NCBI GenBank assembly: GCA_030737835.1
Contig: JAUJYN010000041.1
Coordinates: 62,001-126,000 of the forward strand
Length of the DNA: 64,000 nt
Source: Acorus gramineus
Lineage: Eukaryota > Streptophyta > Magnoliopsida > Acorales > Acoraceae
Reading direction: 5' to 3'
Both the position numbers and the translations under genes were made by a program. The notes beneath the pieces are model-generated. The model was not told the origin of the DNA and searched no databases. It saw only the letters and a list, made by a program, of their open reading frames with translations. Shown here piece by piece: positions 27,438 to 40,400 of the stretch (position 1 is the first letter of the stretch; each line of letters begins with the position of its first letter).

Positions 27438-27927
27438 GAGCTGAGAATGGCGGGATATACCCAGCACCCCTCTTTTTAAACCCACATCCTTTAATTACCA
27501 AAAAGCAACATGTATTTTTTACTTTGTTTTGCATTAAACCCACTATCTGACCCCTTCCCACCACCCTCCAACACATGAAAAACTATACCCACCACCTTTT
27601 CAAAACGACGACACAGTCCACCCATCATTTCCCATTGTTCTTTGACGACGAAAGGTCGACAGTCCCCACGATCACCATCAACGGAGCCCTTTTGACTATG
27701 CTCCAGCTCACTCCGGCGGTTATCTGAAGCCCTAATTAATGTATAATTATGTATATGTGGTACTTGTAAACTTGATGTATAGTAATATAAAAATGATTTA
27801 TGGTAAAATTATGTATACTTTTTGAATCTTTGAGTTGCTAAAGAGTTTATGTACAAAACAAACTTATGAAAAAAGTCAAGTCGATAGGTACAATGTTGTA
27901 AAATTCATCCCAGTTCCACAGTCTCTG

Positions 27928-28103
27928 TCGAGTGTGAAAGAGTCTGGTCGACAGACTTTTTTGTCAAGTGTGAAAGAAGTCGATCAATAAGAACTTTGTC
28001 AAGTGTGAAAGAAGTTGATTGACAAGAACTCTATCAAGTGTGACAGAGATAGGCCGACAGACCCCATGTCAAGTGTGAAGGAGTCCAGTCAACACTGAAC
28101 TTA
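27928..28103. repeat. 35-36-bp minisatellite, five units
   Basis: Units begin TCRAGTGTGAAAGA at 27928, 27964, 27999, 28034 and 28069 (spacing 36, 35, 35, 35). The second half of each unit varies around GTCGATYGACAAGAACTTT. It lies between uL23m and a G-rich block. Confidence 0.85.
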
Positions 28104-29431
28104 TCAATCTGACAAAATATGATTTTTCTTTCAAAACAATCATTTGATTCTCAAAAATATATAACACCAATATGCTTTAATATATTGAACACCTTAAAAA
28201 CTCAAACTTCAGCTCACTCCAGTGGAAAAAAAAATAGGTCAGGTTTGTTTATTGTATATGTAAAAATGGATAGTGAACAGGGGAGGAAGTGGTGGTTTGG
28301 GGTGGTGGCGAATGGAGGAGGTGGTGATGTACATGTGGCCGCAACGAGTGGTGGAGGTGGTGGTATGCGATAACAGTGGAGCGAGAGGGTGAGAGAAAAG
28401 AGAGAAAAGAAAGACAAATATGAGAAAGAGAGATAGGTGGATCACAAAGATGACGGCAAGGGAATGTAGTCACGATGGTAGGGTTTATCGTCGGCGTGCT
28501 CACGAAGGCCAAGGGCAAACAGGAGGGTAAGAGACAAAAGGAAAACAAAGAAGAGAGTGATCTGTGTGTGAAAATGGGGGTGGGTGATGGGTTTGATGTT
28601 TCATTTATGGTATATTTATGAGGATGTAGGTTTGGTAGAAAGAAAAAGGGCAGGTGGTGAGTTTATCCAGTTGGTGGGGCTAATAAATTAGGTGGGGGTA
28701 ACTATTTTTAAATGTGGGGGGGTGGGGACGATTGGAAAAGTAATGTCTACTCCCATCAACCACCTCTCCAATTCCCCCCAACGAATTTTTTTTAAATGTT
28801 ACACAGTATATTTTACAGTCTAAAACACAGACAAAATGTTTTTATTTTTTAAAAAATTATATACCTCATCTAATGAGATATATATTTTATAAAAAGTAAA
28901 ATATATACTCCGAGGAATTGAATGATAACATTTATAAAAATTGTGAAAATTTTTCAACAATAAGCTCTCTTTTTTAAATTGGTGGGGATGGGAGAAAGGA
29001 GGGAGAAGATAGAGAGGAAGAGGAAGAGGAAGAGAGAGAGAGAGAGAGAGACGAGGGTGGAGGATGGCAATAGGAGGTGGAGGAGGGTGGTGAGCAGAGG
29101 GATGACTGACAGAGAACACTAGGGAGGGGCAAGGAGAAAGAGAAATGGGGAGAAAGAGATCGAGAGAGAAAGAAGAGAGGCCTGGGAGGGGGTCGATCTC
29201 CTCTGCCCACTTCCGCCCCTTTTCCATTTCTCTATTTCTGTCTTCCTCTCTCTCCCGCCCTTCCCTAACATCCTTCGTTTGCTACCCTTCTCCACCTTCT
29301 ACCATCCTCCTCCAGCATCCTTCCTCTCTCCCATCTAGCAACAAAAAAAAATTGGTTGGTGGGGATGGTAGAAATGGTTGGTGGGGTAAACATTCCATTT
29401 TCAATTAAGTTTATTATCCACATTCCCCATA
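28104..29431. other. Simple-sequence and purine/pyrimidine-rich intergenic DNA
   Basis: 28,260-28,760 is G-rich (GGTGG-type) and 28,980-29,190 purine-rich with a GA microsatellite; 29,195-29,340 is pyrimidine-rich. Parts of the last two read as imperfect inverted copies (for example GGTGGAGGAGGGTGG against the complement of 29,240-29,340), so the block may be a decayed foldback element. Long open frames here are compositional. Confidence 0.4.
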
Positions 29432-30798
29432 TCTATATTCTATACCTAAAAGCAACACGATGAGGACAAAAGTTTTTGACCAATCGACCTACTCAATGAG
29501 ATAGATTGAACTATTTGTTGATCATCTCCAGCTCCCTCATATTTATAATCAAGTCTCTGAAAAAATGGGCAGCTTTTGTCAATTTCTGAATTATTTGTGG
29601 ATTGACCCCCATGGCTGAGCTATTTCGACCTACTTGATATTTTGGTAATTTCACTCAACTTTGCTTGTCATTTTGGTAATTCCACCCAACAGTTCATATG
29701 TGTCTCTTTCCAAGCCCAATTCATTTTTTCACTCTGATCTGGGCTATTTGTAGATCAGGCCCAGGTCCCTGATATTTACAATCAAATCTTTGAAAAAATC
29801 GGTTAATTGCGGATAGCCTCTAAGGTCCTTGATATTTATAATTAGGTCCCTCGCAAAAATCGATTAATTTTCTTTTTTTGAGATATTTAAAGTTTCGCCC
29901 TCAGTTTTACAATCAGACCTCTATTTGTATTAGAAAGAAATCACTGATTCAAATTTTCAAATTTATAACAAGGTCTGTGATCTTAAAACATGACTTTGCC
30001 AAACTTCAAATCTTATTCAAATTTTCTTTTTTGGATAATTAAAATGCCTATACAATTACAAATTAAATATTTTAGTCTCATCAGTTGAGTTCATAAAGTT
30101 ATTTATGGGAGGTCTCTACTATAGTTTTAGTTTTCATTTTTATATTTATATTGACGATCATAAAATTGACTATTCCATAAATTTTTGTAAATCGTTTTTT
30201 ATTTCATGCAGCAAATGTATTCACTGGTTCTTGACTCTCTCTCTCTCTCCCTCCCTCCCTCCCTTTCCCTTCAGTAGGGAATCTGACTTCCGATAAAAAG
30301 AATTAAATCAATTTATTGGTTATTATGGTCATAAATATTATTGAATATTTGTTATTAAAAATTTTATAATATATATTGGAGTCAAATTCTTTTAGAACAA
30401 AAGTCTTAATAATTTTAGTTATTAGAATATCGATTTATTTTTAAATTTTTTGTTACACCTTTTTATTATAGTCTTTAAGTTGCACTCCATTTTTCTTTAT
30501 CTGTGTTATTCTTAAAGAAATGGAGTGTACAAAATCACTTATGATGTTACTTGGTAAAATTATGTTTTACTTACCTATGAACCTAAGATGATATATATGC
30601 ATACACTTTCTTAATATGGCTTATGAATTAAAATGTTCTCTACAATTTAGTCTTTCACGTAAAAAATAACATCATTTACATATGTCCTTCAAACTTTGAT
30701 AACATCATATACTTTAAAGTCTAAAAATAAGTAGACTTCATTTGTCATATTAGAAACGGATTTTAATAACTCGCGCGAATGCGCGTACACTAAACTAG
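29432..30798 (+). mobile_element. Non-autonomous Helitron (1367 bp)
   Basis: The 5' end is TCTATATTCTATACC, a plant Helitron-type TC start. The 3' end carries a hairpin CGCGC-GAAT-GCGCG (30772-30785), then TACACTAAA and the terminal CTAG (30795-30798). The element lies between A (29431) and T (30799) with no target duplication, the canonical A^T insertion. There is no Rep/helicase ORF, so it needs an autonomous partner. The interior is AT-rich with a CT/CCT microsatellite near 30,235-30,265. Confidence 0.75.
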
Positions 30799-31579
30799 TA
30801 ATTGTGTAATCATTATATAATTGGTTTATTTTGAAAACAACGGTATTAGCGGGATAATAATTATTCATTCATTAAGCATGTTGAAGCTCACCCCTCTTTT
30901 CATCATTCTTTAAATTTGAGAATCGTGTAATGACATTGTGGATCCCTAGGCTGTGATCGAGTTCGAGTCTGGATTGTCGTCCTTCATCGTCTAGCTTCAC
31001 TCACGTTAGAATCAATAAAATCTTTTTCCTTTCTGTTACATAGTTTATTATTATCCTTAGTCACAAAATAGTAGAGGTTGAATTGAATTAATAATGTGAA
31101 TATCATCCAATTTTGGGATGTCTTTAGTTGATCTTGGTTATGTTTAAGATTATGGTTATTTATCAATTTTATTTTTCTTATTATGTGTATGATTGAATGA
31201 TAAAGACTTTATTTAAGGTGTAACTCACCGGATGATCCAGATCATGTGCTTAAACAGGGGTCGTGGGGGTCCATGGGCATTGCTCGAGCGTGTTCCTTTA
31301 CTTAAGTTAGCACAAGACAAACATGTCAGCAATATATTCCTTCAAGCCTCCCTATGGAAGAACATTTGCCTGGATTGCAAAAGAATAATGTTGATATTGT
31401 TATTAAGGAGTTACGTGATTCATTGACTCTGAAGCAAGTTAAAAGGGTTTGATTTTATTTGTAAAAATAATAGTTGGCTTGTTATTTCGCTAACTTGTTT
31501 TTCATTGTGGTACTTAGATTGCTTAGGTGGACTTTGATTTGTACTTCAATACGCTAGATCATTTCATTTTCCCTTACAA
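30799..31579. other. AT-rich intergenic DNA
   Basis: No gene or bounded element recognised. Confidence 0.45.
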
Positions 31580-31776
31580 TAATACATGTTATTTGAAGGT
31601 TGCATGGCTGCTAACAGAGTTTATGAGCCATATATGTCAGACCAGATGCTTCAACAATTTAGACATATTCAAGCAATCCCAAGAGAACAACCTCAAAAAG
31701 ATGGAAAGAAAAGAAGACCATACGTAGTTAGTAGCTACGGAGTCATATATTGTGGTAGTGTAAATCATATGGAGTA
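31580..31776 (+). pseudogene. Fragment resembling a plant mobile domain (PMD) C-terminus
   Basis: The frame reads GCMAANRVYEPYMSDQMLQQ then FRHIQAIPREQPQKDGKKRR. The R-V-x-x-Q-F-x-x-x-Q-x-I-P pattern is typical of the end of PMD proteins, which are related to plant transposon proteins. About 60 residues remain with no partner domain. Confidence 0.35.
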
Positions 31777-32569
31777 GTGAGAGGAGAGGACCACATCTTA
31801 GGTCCAAAATCAAGAGGCCCCCAAGTGCAAAGACTATGGGACATTGCTCTAGAGTACATGTGGTGGTTTGCTAGGGTACGCCACAAATTTGCACAAAACC
31901 AAGAATAAAAAGATTTATCCAGGTGGCTAGCAGTCCCAGGTGGCTATCAATTCTAATAAGTGATTCAAATGCGGTCACACAACATATGCAGTCGCACACG
32001 TTCTTTTCACTCCTAGGCGCATTTAATCTCCAATGTGCACTGCGTGATTTATTTATTTACCATATGTGTGTTGCGACAAAATACTGCACAATAATTTTTT
32101 TTCAATTTTACAATATATAAACCGTTCACACGGCTTGGAACCATTCAAATGCCTCATTTCAATTTTACAAATATTAGTTCGAATAGTGTCATGATGAAAT
32201 TTGGTTAATAGTCTATTTAAATGATTCATTCAGACTCGTTTAAAAAACTAACCTTTTTTTATATTGTTTATAGCTCTTACTACCTGTTTATTATATCAAG
32301 GGTCCAAACAATATTAAATCACACGTTCACATTACCTCTCATGTATCTCTCAAATATCTCATATTCTTTGCTCTTGCAAGCAGTGATATCATTTTGAATA
32401 AATCGTGTTTTAGTTTCTTAAAGTGATTCTTGAAGATTTGTAAATTTCATTTTATATTGGTTGAATGTTTTTGGAATATACTTGAAGGAGGCTCTTGAAA
32501 AGCTCAATCTCTAGTTTGCATTATTTTACTCTATTTTCATATTTTTTAGTTTAATATTTTTTATTGTAT

Positions 32570-32885
32570 TTATTGTCATTCAATCATATTTTTGAACAAT
32601 TCTACAATGATGCCATCATCCTTTACCTGTCTCAAAAGACCCATGTTGGAAATATAGACAATATGTTAATCCATTGGATAAAAAATATGATTAAATATTT
32701 CTTATTAATAATCGAATATGTTCACCAGTGGACTTGCTCGATTTAGAATGTTTCTCTTTAGATGACATAATTCTAATGCACGTCAATGTCGCACTATTAT
32801 ATCCAAGATTCAAGTTGAAGCTTCAAAAATCACTAGTAGATATTTTAACCCACTTACGAGAGAAAATTAAAAGAAGAAGATGATG
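32570..32885 (+). pseudogene. Decayed hAT-transposase-like fragment
   Basis: Around 32,780-32,880 one frame reads VNVALLYPRFKLKLQKSLVD, similar to the A-x-x-L-D-P-R-x-K motif of plant hAT transposases, then ends in a K/R-rich stretch and stop. The preceding 200 bases have short open pieces in shifting frames. Confidence 0.25.
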
Positions 32886-33661
32886 ATGATTCGATTGAAC
32901 CTCCTATGAGCTCCCATCTCACTCCCCAATCCCAAACCGAAGTGACTCAACCAAGAAACACATTCATGATCGTTCTAAGGGACCATTGGATATATTATTT
33001 TGTAGGACCAATGATTCTATGAACATAAGAATCAGATAATATTGGACAGAGTCTGTAATGGGTACTCTAATTAAGATCTCATTAGTGAGATTTGACCCTC
33101 TTAACATATAAAGTGGGATTGAATCCCATCAGTCATTCACATCTAGAAAAGGGTAAACACAGAAGTCAAATTTCTCTCCCTTTTATCCCTTCTATTTCTC
33201 TCTTTCAAAACTTCCTTGCAAAGAATAAAGAAATATTGATTGAATGTGATTGACTGTTCACATTGAAAATATGTCACAGATAAGTCTCCCCTCACGTGAA
33301 TATTTAATCAACACCAACAACACTCTTAGCACCATGCATTTTTTTTTTTGAAAGACTGTCTCTTAATTAATGTTCATGTTCATCTATTTTTTTTAAAAAA
33401 ACTAATAACCTAATCATATACATGCAAAAAGTACGTTTATATATATAAAAAAAATTAACAGAGAAGCCATTGTTCTTTATTTATTTCTTTCAGCCACTCT
33501 CTAATAAAAAAATTCATTCAAAAATTCATTTAATTAGATTTATATATTTAATAATATAAAATTTAAAATTATCTCATGGTATCTTTCACGTGCCATCGAA
33601 ACTATTAACGACTTAATATAATAATATAATAACATATAATATAAGTATATATAATCTTGAA

Positions 33662-34199
33662 TAGGCCGGTCAACGGAGTCCCGGGTCGATCGGATCTAAC
33701 CCAATAAAAAACGTAAATATCCGACTCGAAGGACTCGACAATTAAAATGGGTCGGGTCTGGGTCCATCCCGACCTGATCCTATGGACCCGTTAGACTCCA
33801 TTGACCTAATCCAAATATTATGTAATTTTTTTTATTTATTATCCAACCTAACACTCATGATTCAACCAAACATTTATTATTAAATATTGAATAATCATTT
33901 AAAATTTTAAACATTTGAAATATTTTTACAACATTTTGATTTCATGTAAAAACATAATAATCCAAACCGTATTTCAAATGTTTTCTCATAAAACATTTAA
34001 AAATTAAAATAAAGAAGAATTATTTATATTACATTAAATTTTATTAAAAAAAAATAAAGTCATTGTAGGCCCTTTAAAAAAATTTTGAATTTCTATTTAT
34101 CTGACTTGAACTTGTTAATGGGTGGACTGACCTGACCTGATCCGAGACTCATATAAACCAGACCCGAAATCAACTGACCCGACCCGTGAACCGAGGGCA
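33662..34199. mobile_element. Degenerate hAT-like element upstream of PAA1
   Basis: The left end TAGGCCGGTCAACGGAGTCC resembles the terminus of the element at 10459. The right end carries GACCCGACCCGTGAACCGAG. Sub-terminal regions are rich in GACCCG-type motifs and the centre is AT-rich. No target duplication could be found, so the bounds are approximate. It ends about 240 bases before the PAA1 start. Confidence 0.4.
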
Positions 34200-34437
34200 C
34201 CGCACGTGGATCACACCTAACTAAAAATAAAAAAACGAGCAGCACGTGTTAATGCGCGATCATATGATGGGCAATTGCGTAAATCCATCACCAAACCAAG
34301 AATATTTTAGTCAACAAAATTGAACTCTCCTTGTCTTGTCAGTCTCTACTTCTCCCGCTACGTGTTCGATTCAATCTCGACCAGAGATTAAAAAAAAAAA
34401 AATCCGGTCTTTCAGGGAGAACAAGCTCGACCTTCCC

Positions 34438-37400
34438 ATGGAGTCTTCAGCCCTATCTCTTCCCATCGCCGCCTTATCCAAAACCCTAAAACCCACTTCA
34501 AAGTCCCTTTTCAACCGCTACATCCCCAATTCGACCCCTCTCAGTCGCTCCCCGGTCTTCACCGGCAAGATCAGATGCTTCTCGACCGTCGATCCCCTCA
34601 GGTCGAAGCAGTGGCAGCTGATGTCCTTCGCCGGGAGTTTCCTTCGCGTCGGATCCCCCGCGGTGAATCCGCTCCCCCTTCGGTTGGCATGTATTTCGAG
34701 CTCGGCGGCCTCGTTCGGCTCCGGCGGAGGCGGGGATGGACCGAGTGGCGGCGGAGGTGGGGGAGGAGGGGAGGGAGGACCGAGTGGGGAGGAGACGGGG
34801 AGGAAATCTGTTACTGGAGAGACTGATGAGGTCTCGGCCGTCCCGTCTGATGTGATAATCCTTGATGTCGGGGTAAGATCCGCAGCATGTCTTTGTTGTC
34901 CTCATCTCTATCTATAGTTTTACTTCATATGTTTATGATTGTGTTTTTTTTTTCAGGGAATGACTTGTGGAGGCTGTGCGGCGAGTGTGAAACGCATTTT
35001 GGAGAGTCAAGTAAGGATCTCTTTTGGGGACTTTTTAATTTTGTTGGTGTTGGAGCTCAAAATAGGACATTTATTTCCATTTGATTAGTTAAGTTTGATT
35101 CGTTTAGTGTATTCAGTGAATTTTGGCTTTTTATTGGGTTTTGTGAATTGTGATATTTGTTTGGTATTCTATTTAAATACTTAACCACTTGATTGATGGT
35201 GGGAATATGTTTGGACAGCCTCAGGTATCTTCTGCCAGTGTCAACCTTGCGACGGAGACGGCGGTTGTGTGGGCTGTACCTGAGGCGAAGGCCACAGAGA
35301 ACTGGCAACAGAGTTTGGGAGAGAAACTTGCCAACCACTTGACGGGCTGTGGATTTAAATCCAGTCTTCGAGGTTAGAAAATTAGCGTATAGATTGTCTT
35401 TTAGTGCCTTGTGAAACTATCTATCAAAATGATTTGTCTTTTGTTGAGTGGTATCTGATAAAGAAGTTCAGATATATGAGGAAAGTCTTGGTGTAGAATC
35501 TTGTATTAATGAGTTGATGCCACTAAGAGATGGTCACGTTTATCCTCTTCTAATCCACAAAAAACACATGTTAACTTTGAATACCTTTCAACCAAACACC
35601 TGTGCTACAATGACATCCAATGAAGAGATAGTCACATGTCTCCTTTTCTAATCCACAGCACATGTTAACTATGCAATACCTTGGTTTCACTGCTTTCATG
35701 ATGTTGCATTTAGGTTATCTGCAATGTGAACCTCAAAATATGCATTTCAAACACGTGAGTAAAGAAAATTTGACTAATTCAATAATGACTGCACAAGTTT
35801 ATGAGATACTCTAGTTCTTTGCACAACAAATAAACGGCAAGCAGTTGAAATAGAACAGATAAGATAGCAATATCTGGTGGGTTGTGCAAAAATTCTTTTA
35901 AAAAAACCTTATAAATTGAACATTGTGGAGATGAATCCAAAATTATTAGTGAATTGGATATTATATGTGATGTGTAATCGTGTGAACCGAGCTTTGATGA
36001 GCAGCTAAACTTCCCACCTCCAAAGAGGTCAGGATTTAAGTCCCACCCTGTTAGTGTGTGTATGTGTTGGGGGACTCCTATTCCAAAAATTAAAATAAAT
36101 TGTAAATGAACATCAAATTATCTGACTCTGAACTGGGTGTTAGCTTATTCTGATCCCAATCTCGTATTGGCAAACCTTGCTAACAATTGTATCATCCCTG
36201 ATATTGTGCTCAGGTTACACCTCTCAAATTAGGGTCTGAGTTTCGGATACAACCATGGATTTTGTCTAGAAGTTTGATGTTGTCGCAATTGTAGTGTTTC
36301 CTGTTTGTATCATTGATTGAGTTCATAGTTCCATCTTGTCATGTAAAGATAATTCAAGAAAGGAGCGCTTGTTATTATACAGCACATGCTGTCCATGTAA
36401 TAGCTTAATAGCTTTTGTGCATTGATCATATCTTGCACCACTTTACACCTGTTATGCTTGATCATGTGGTATATGTTCATTTGATCAAAGCATTACATTT
36501 CCCTAATTGTTTCCTTATTTTCTCTTGGTCATCATCGAGGAAGCCCTTTGGGCTATATCATTTCCTTACCTGTCATTTTATCCTAGAATGTTAATAGCCC
36601 TTTGAGTCTCTTTCCACGTCTTTAACTTCATTTTGTGGCACAGGTATGACTTGACAGAAACTCTGGTCTAAATGGATTATTTATCATTATGAGAGAGTGG
36701 CAATTCTGGTGATCAAACTAATGCTAGAGAATTGCTTGGTTTTTTTTAATGGTATTGTTCTTAGAGGAGGCAGTACTTTTTGGTTGTTTTAAGTGAGACA
36801 TGATAGTTTGTAAGGCTTTTGAACCTTTGATAAGAGAGAATTATTCCCGATTTCATCTTATACAGTCATCGTCTGAGATCGTGTGGAATGTGCATATGAT
36901 GGAGTTCTAAGAATACTGATGAGGACTGAATGTCTACTTGGATCAACCCACCAAGTAATTTTGTAAAATTTTGTCATGATGAGGATCTGGGGTTGTTTCC
37001 GTGTTATATTGTAAGACTTGTTGTCCATCATTGAAGGCAGGCAGGCATTTTCTTGAATCGCAATATAATAGGAAAAGAATATCTACTTTCTCCAAGTTGA
37101 TGAACAACTGATACGAGATTTTGATAATACAATTGTTCTTCAAGCTGGCAAAATCAGCATCTTTATGCTATTCGTTAATGCATTCGAGAATTTGAAGCCG
37201 CTGCTGTGGAAGCACTGGATTTGTGTACATTTCATCATAGTTTATACTGGCAGGTGGTCATCCTTGTAATCCCATGAGTCAAATATGCTCATGTTAGTGC
37301 TTACCGTTTATGTCTGGTCCATCCTAGGTGCAAGTGATCAGTGTCATTGACAGCATACCATCTATATAACTTTATAGAACATAATTGTGCAGATGCATCA

Positions 37401-40400
37401 CCCAGTGAAACTGGGAAGAATGCCCAAAATTATCTAGATGTTTATTGACCAAAGTGGTTGGTTCAGTGGCTAAGTAGCTGATAATGTATGCAAGAGTTGC
37501 AAATGCTGAAGGTTTAATGTGAATAATATAGACCTTGCTGGGTGATGACAGGTCAGGAGGAGAGAGTTGAAGGAGACATTCAGTCTTAGGAATGCATGAG
37601 CCACAGAGTGTTGAGAAATGCATCTCAGATTCTTCACAGTATGTGGTATGCCTTTTTTTTCTTTGTGAACTACCTATTCAAAACTACATTTTACAGCGAT
37701 AGTTCCCACAACAAGTGGCTCACATCTTTTTGTAAGTCTACTAAAACCATTTCCTGTCCGTAGATGAATCTTGGGCGGCATCGGCTTATATGACATTTCT
37801 GATCATGAGTTATCTTCTTCAACACGCTGCTTCAAAAGATTTCTGCTCAGGCTTCTTTGCCTTGTGTCACCCGACTTATTGGGAGGATCCTTTTTTTTAA
37901 GATTCAACTATATTCGAACTTTTTTTTAGTGCCGACAATTTCCAAGCTGTATTTGTCTGAGTTGTCAATCTTTGTATTTTCTGTTACAGAGACGTGATTT
38001 TGTCTCTTTATTGTTTTTTCTTCTGTCTTATTGTATGGAAACAATGGCAGGATATAGCTGGTTTTACTTATGAATAGATATATATTATTATATATCCAAG
38101 TTGTGGGACTTACTTTTATCTGCTAATAGGTCATTTATTAGTTTTTTTTTCCTGCTTTCATACTATTGTGATAAAACTCTACTAAATAATATTCTCCTTT
38201 TATTCAGTCATAATTTTGATGTCTTCCTTTCCATTACTTCGTAGTTTTTACTTCAGTTTCTTCCTCGTAATTCTTATGGGTTTGGTAGAGGTTTTCCATT
38301 GTATTAGTATGGTGCAATGAAAAGCATTTTTCTTGCATAATGCACAATGGGTTGTGCACCTACGCACAAAAAATCATTATTGCCAAGGTCAATATATATA
38401 TATCAATCTATAAAACAAAAGCAGAATACGTTGCTTTTTAGTGCTGTTGTTTCCCCTGTAGAGAATACGTTGCTTTTAGTGCTGTTGCTTTTTTTTTACA
38501 CATATCTATACGGAAAGCTTCATAAGGACCACAATAATTGTATGCTCTTTCTCAAATCAAGCCTTCAGCCAGACATTTTTGAATGCTGTTTCATAAAATC
38601 AAGCCTTCAGCCAGAAAATTTTATCTGTTGGGATACTTATCTTCAAGCCCTCTGAATAGGTTTTAGCACTACCTTCAATTTTATTATGTAGATCAAAGAA
38701 ATCAATGTATCATTCAGAACACAAGTTTGATTTGACTGTTTAGTGATTGTTTGGGTTGTCACTCGTTGCAAATTGATTGGTAAATTAAATGTGCATACTT
38801 TGGATCAGGGCAGGAGCCACTGGACTGCATTACAAAAATTTTCCCATACTTTCTCTCAGGTTCTGACTACCAATTATGAGTATTGATTAACAATATAACT
38901 AACGATGGGGATGTGCGAGTTGTGTAAAGCACGTGGAAATCATAAGGCATCTATCCTTTCTATGCACCTTTAGCACTGTGATTTGAATAGAATGGGGGGG
39001 AAAAGAACATATTGGGGGGCCAATTTATATTCCAAATTGCGGACCTAATGTGGAAATGGTTCAAACCCGAAAAAGGGAGATTTAATTTAAGTAAATAATC
39101 TAAGTTTATTATGCTCATAAACCATGTGGTGCAATGTGGTACTTAGCCTATGCAATGAAGTAATCTGTGGAAGAAGGAAACCATTTTGGGAGGGCACATG
39201 GTCATGCAATTTTTTTATATATATCTATTCAGGATTGGGAATATTTATATGTAAATTAGGAGTAGAGGATGTGACAACTGTTGTGAGAGGAGTATGGGAT
39301 TAAAACAAAAAATGTAAGTGGGGCCAAGGGTTTATACAGCACTTTCATAGTGGGGCCTAAGATTTATACAGCCCGTTTCCTTCTCTCCTAAATCTTAACT
39401 GTCAACGTAGGCTATGTGGTAGTTTTGGTAAAAATAAGGTTTTCTTGGTTGTAAAATTCATGGCACTCATTGGTTCCTTTTATTTAAGGAACATATCCTT
39501 GATGGAAATATTATTTATTTATTTTTTGATAACCAAAATTTGAGTCGACCAATTTTTTTTTTTTTTAAAAGGAAAAAAGATTTGGGGGTGCAACATGAGG
39601 ACTTCCCAGGAGGTCACCTATAGGAGATGTTTGTTAGTTGACTAATATGGCTTCTGAAACAAGCATTTGCCTTTATGATGATATGATCTACTCTGTTCAA
39701 CTTAAATTCAGCTGCAATTAAAGTTGGACCTTCCTATTTTATCTGGTGGTATGTCATTTAATTTTTTTTAAGCACCTGGTATTTGATCTGGTGATATGCT
39801 AAATGGATGTAATAGTCTAAACTAGTTGCTTATGGTTCTTCAGTTCTTCACATGGTTTTAGTCCAGCACCTCTTCTGTAACTCTCTTGCATGAATTAGGG
39901 TTACTCAGTGGTGTTGCAATCTAGTGCTGGTTTCCTTTTGGCACGTTGACTGTTAGCTCTCTTCCCTTCTATACCTCAGCTCATCCTTTTTCTTTCTAAT
40001 ATTGATGGCGTCCTCCCTTCGTTGAACTGCTTTAAGGATTTGCATGAGTCCTCCAATTGCATAGCCTTGTACACTAGCATTTTGTTTGTTGTTTGACTGT
40101 TTAATACTGAGAGCTTTTGGCCATAAAGTTTGTTTTATAATACGTAAAAACACTAAGCAATTAACTCAGTATTAATTCCCTTCGGATTCGGATTATTTGT
40201 GGAGTTCCCCTTTCCAAATTATGGAAGGATGTTATAGAGATTGCTGAAGCAGTTAAAGAGGAAACCACTTTTATTCCGGGCAATGGTGTTCAAATTTTTT
40301 TTTTGGAAATATCCTTGGCTCCATGGTTCATCTCCAGCGAGTCCTTTTCCTAATCTTTTTGGGTGGCCTCTAATGTCAATGATTTGATTTGTGATTCTTT

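Noticed and set aside
26600-27485. Long open frames on both strands (237 and 243 codons) overlapping uL23m
   Set aside because: They are Pro/Arg- or Leu/Glu-rich products of the GC-rich uL23m sequence read in other frames; only the 27385-26810 frame matches a known family.
27928-28103. Regularly spaced repeats resembling a CRISPR array
   Set aside because: Units are directly tandem with gradually varying halves, not identical repeats around unique spacers, and the DNA is plant nuclear.
28214-29408. Pro/Ser/Leu-rich open frames
   Set aside because: Low-complexity purine/pyrimidine DNA lacks stop codons by composition; no domain or splice structure.
34336-34437. Upstream in-frame ATG of PAA1
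   Set aside because: It would add a Lys-rich 34-residue leader unlike the family; MESSALSLP at 34438 fits known PAA1 starts and a transit peptide better. It cannot be fully excluded.
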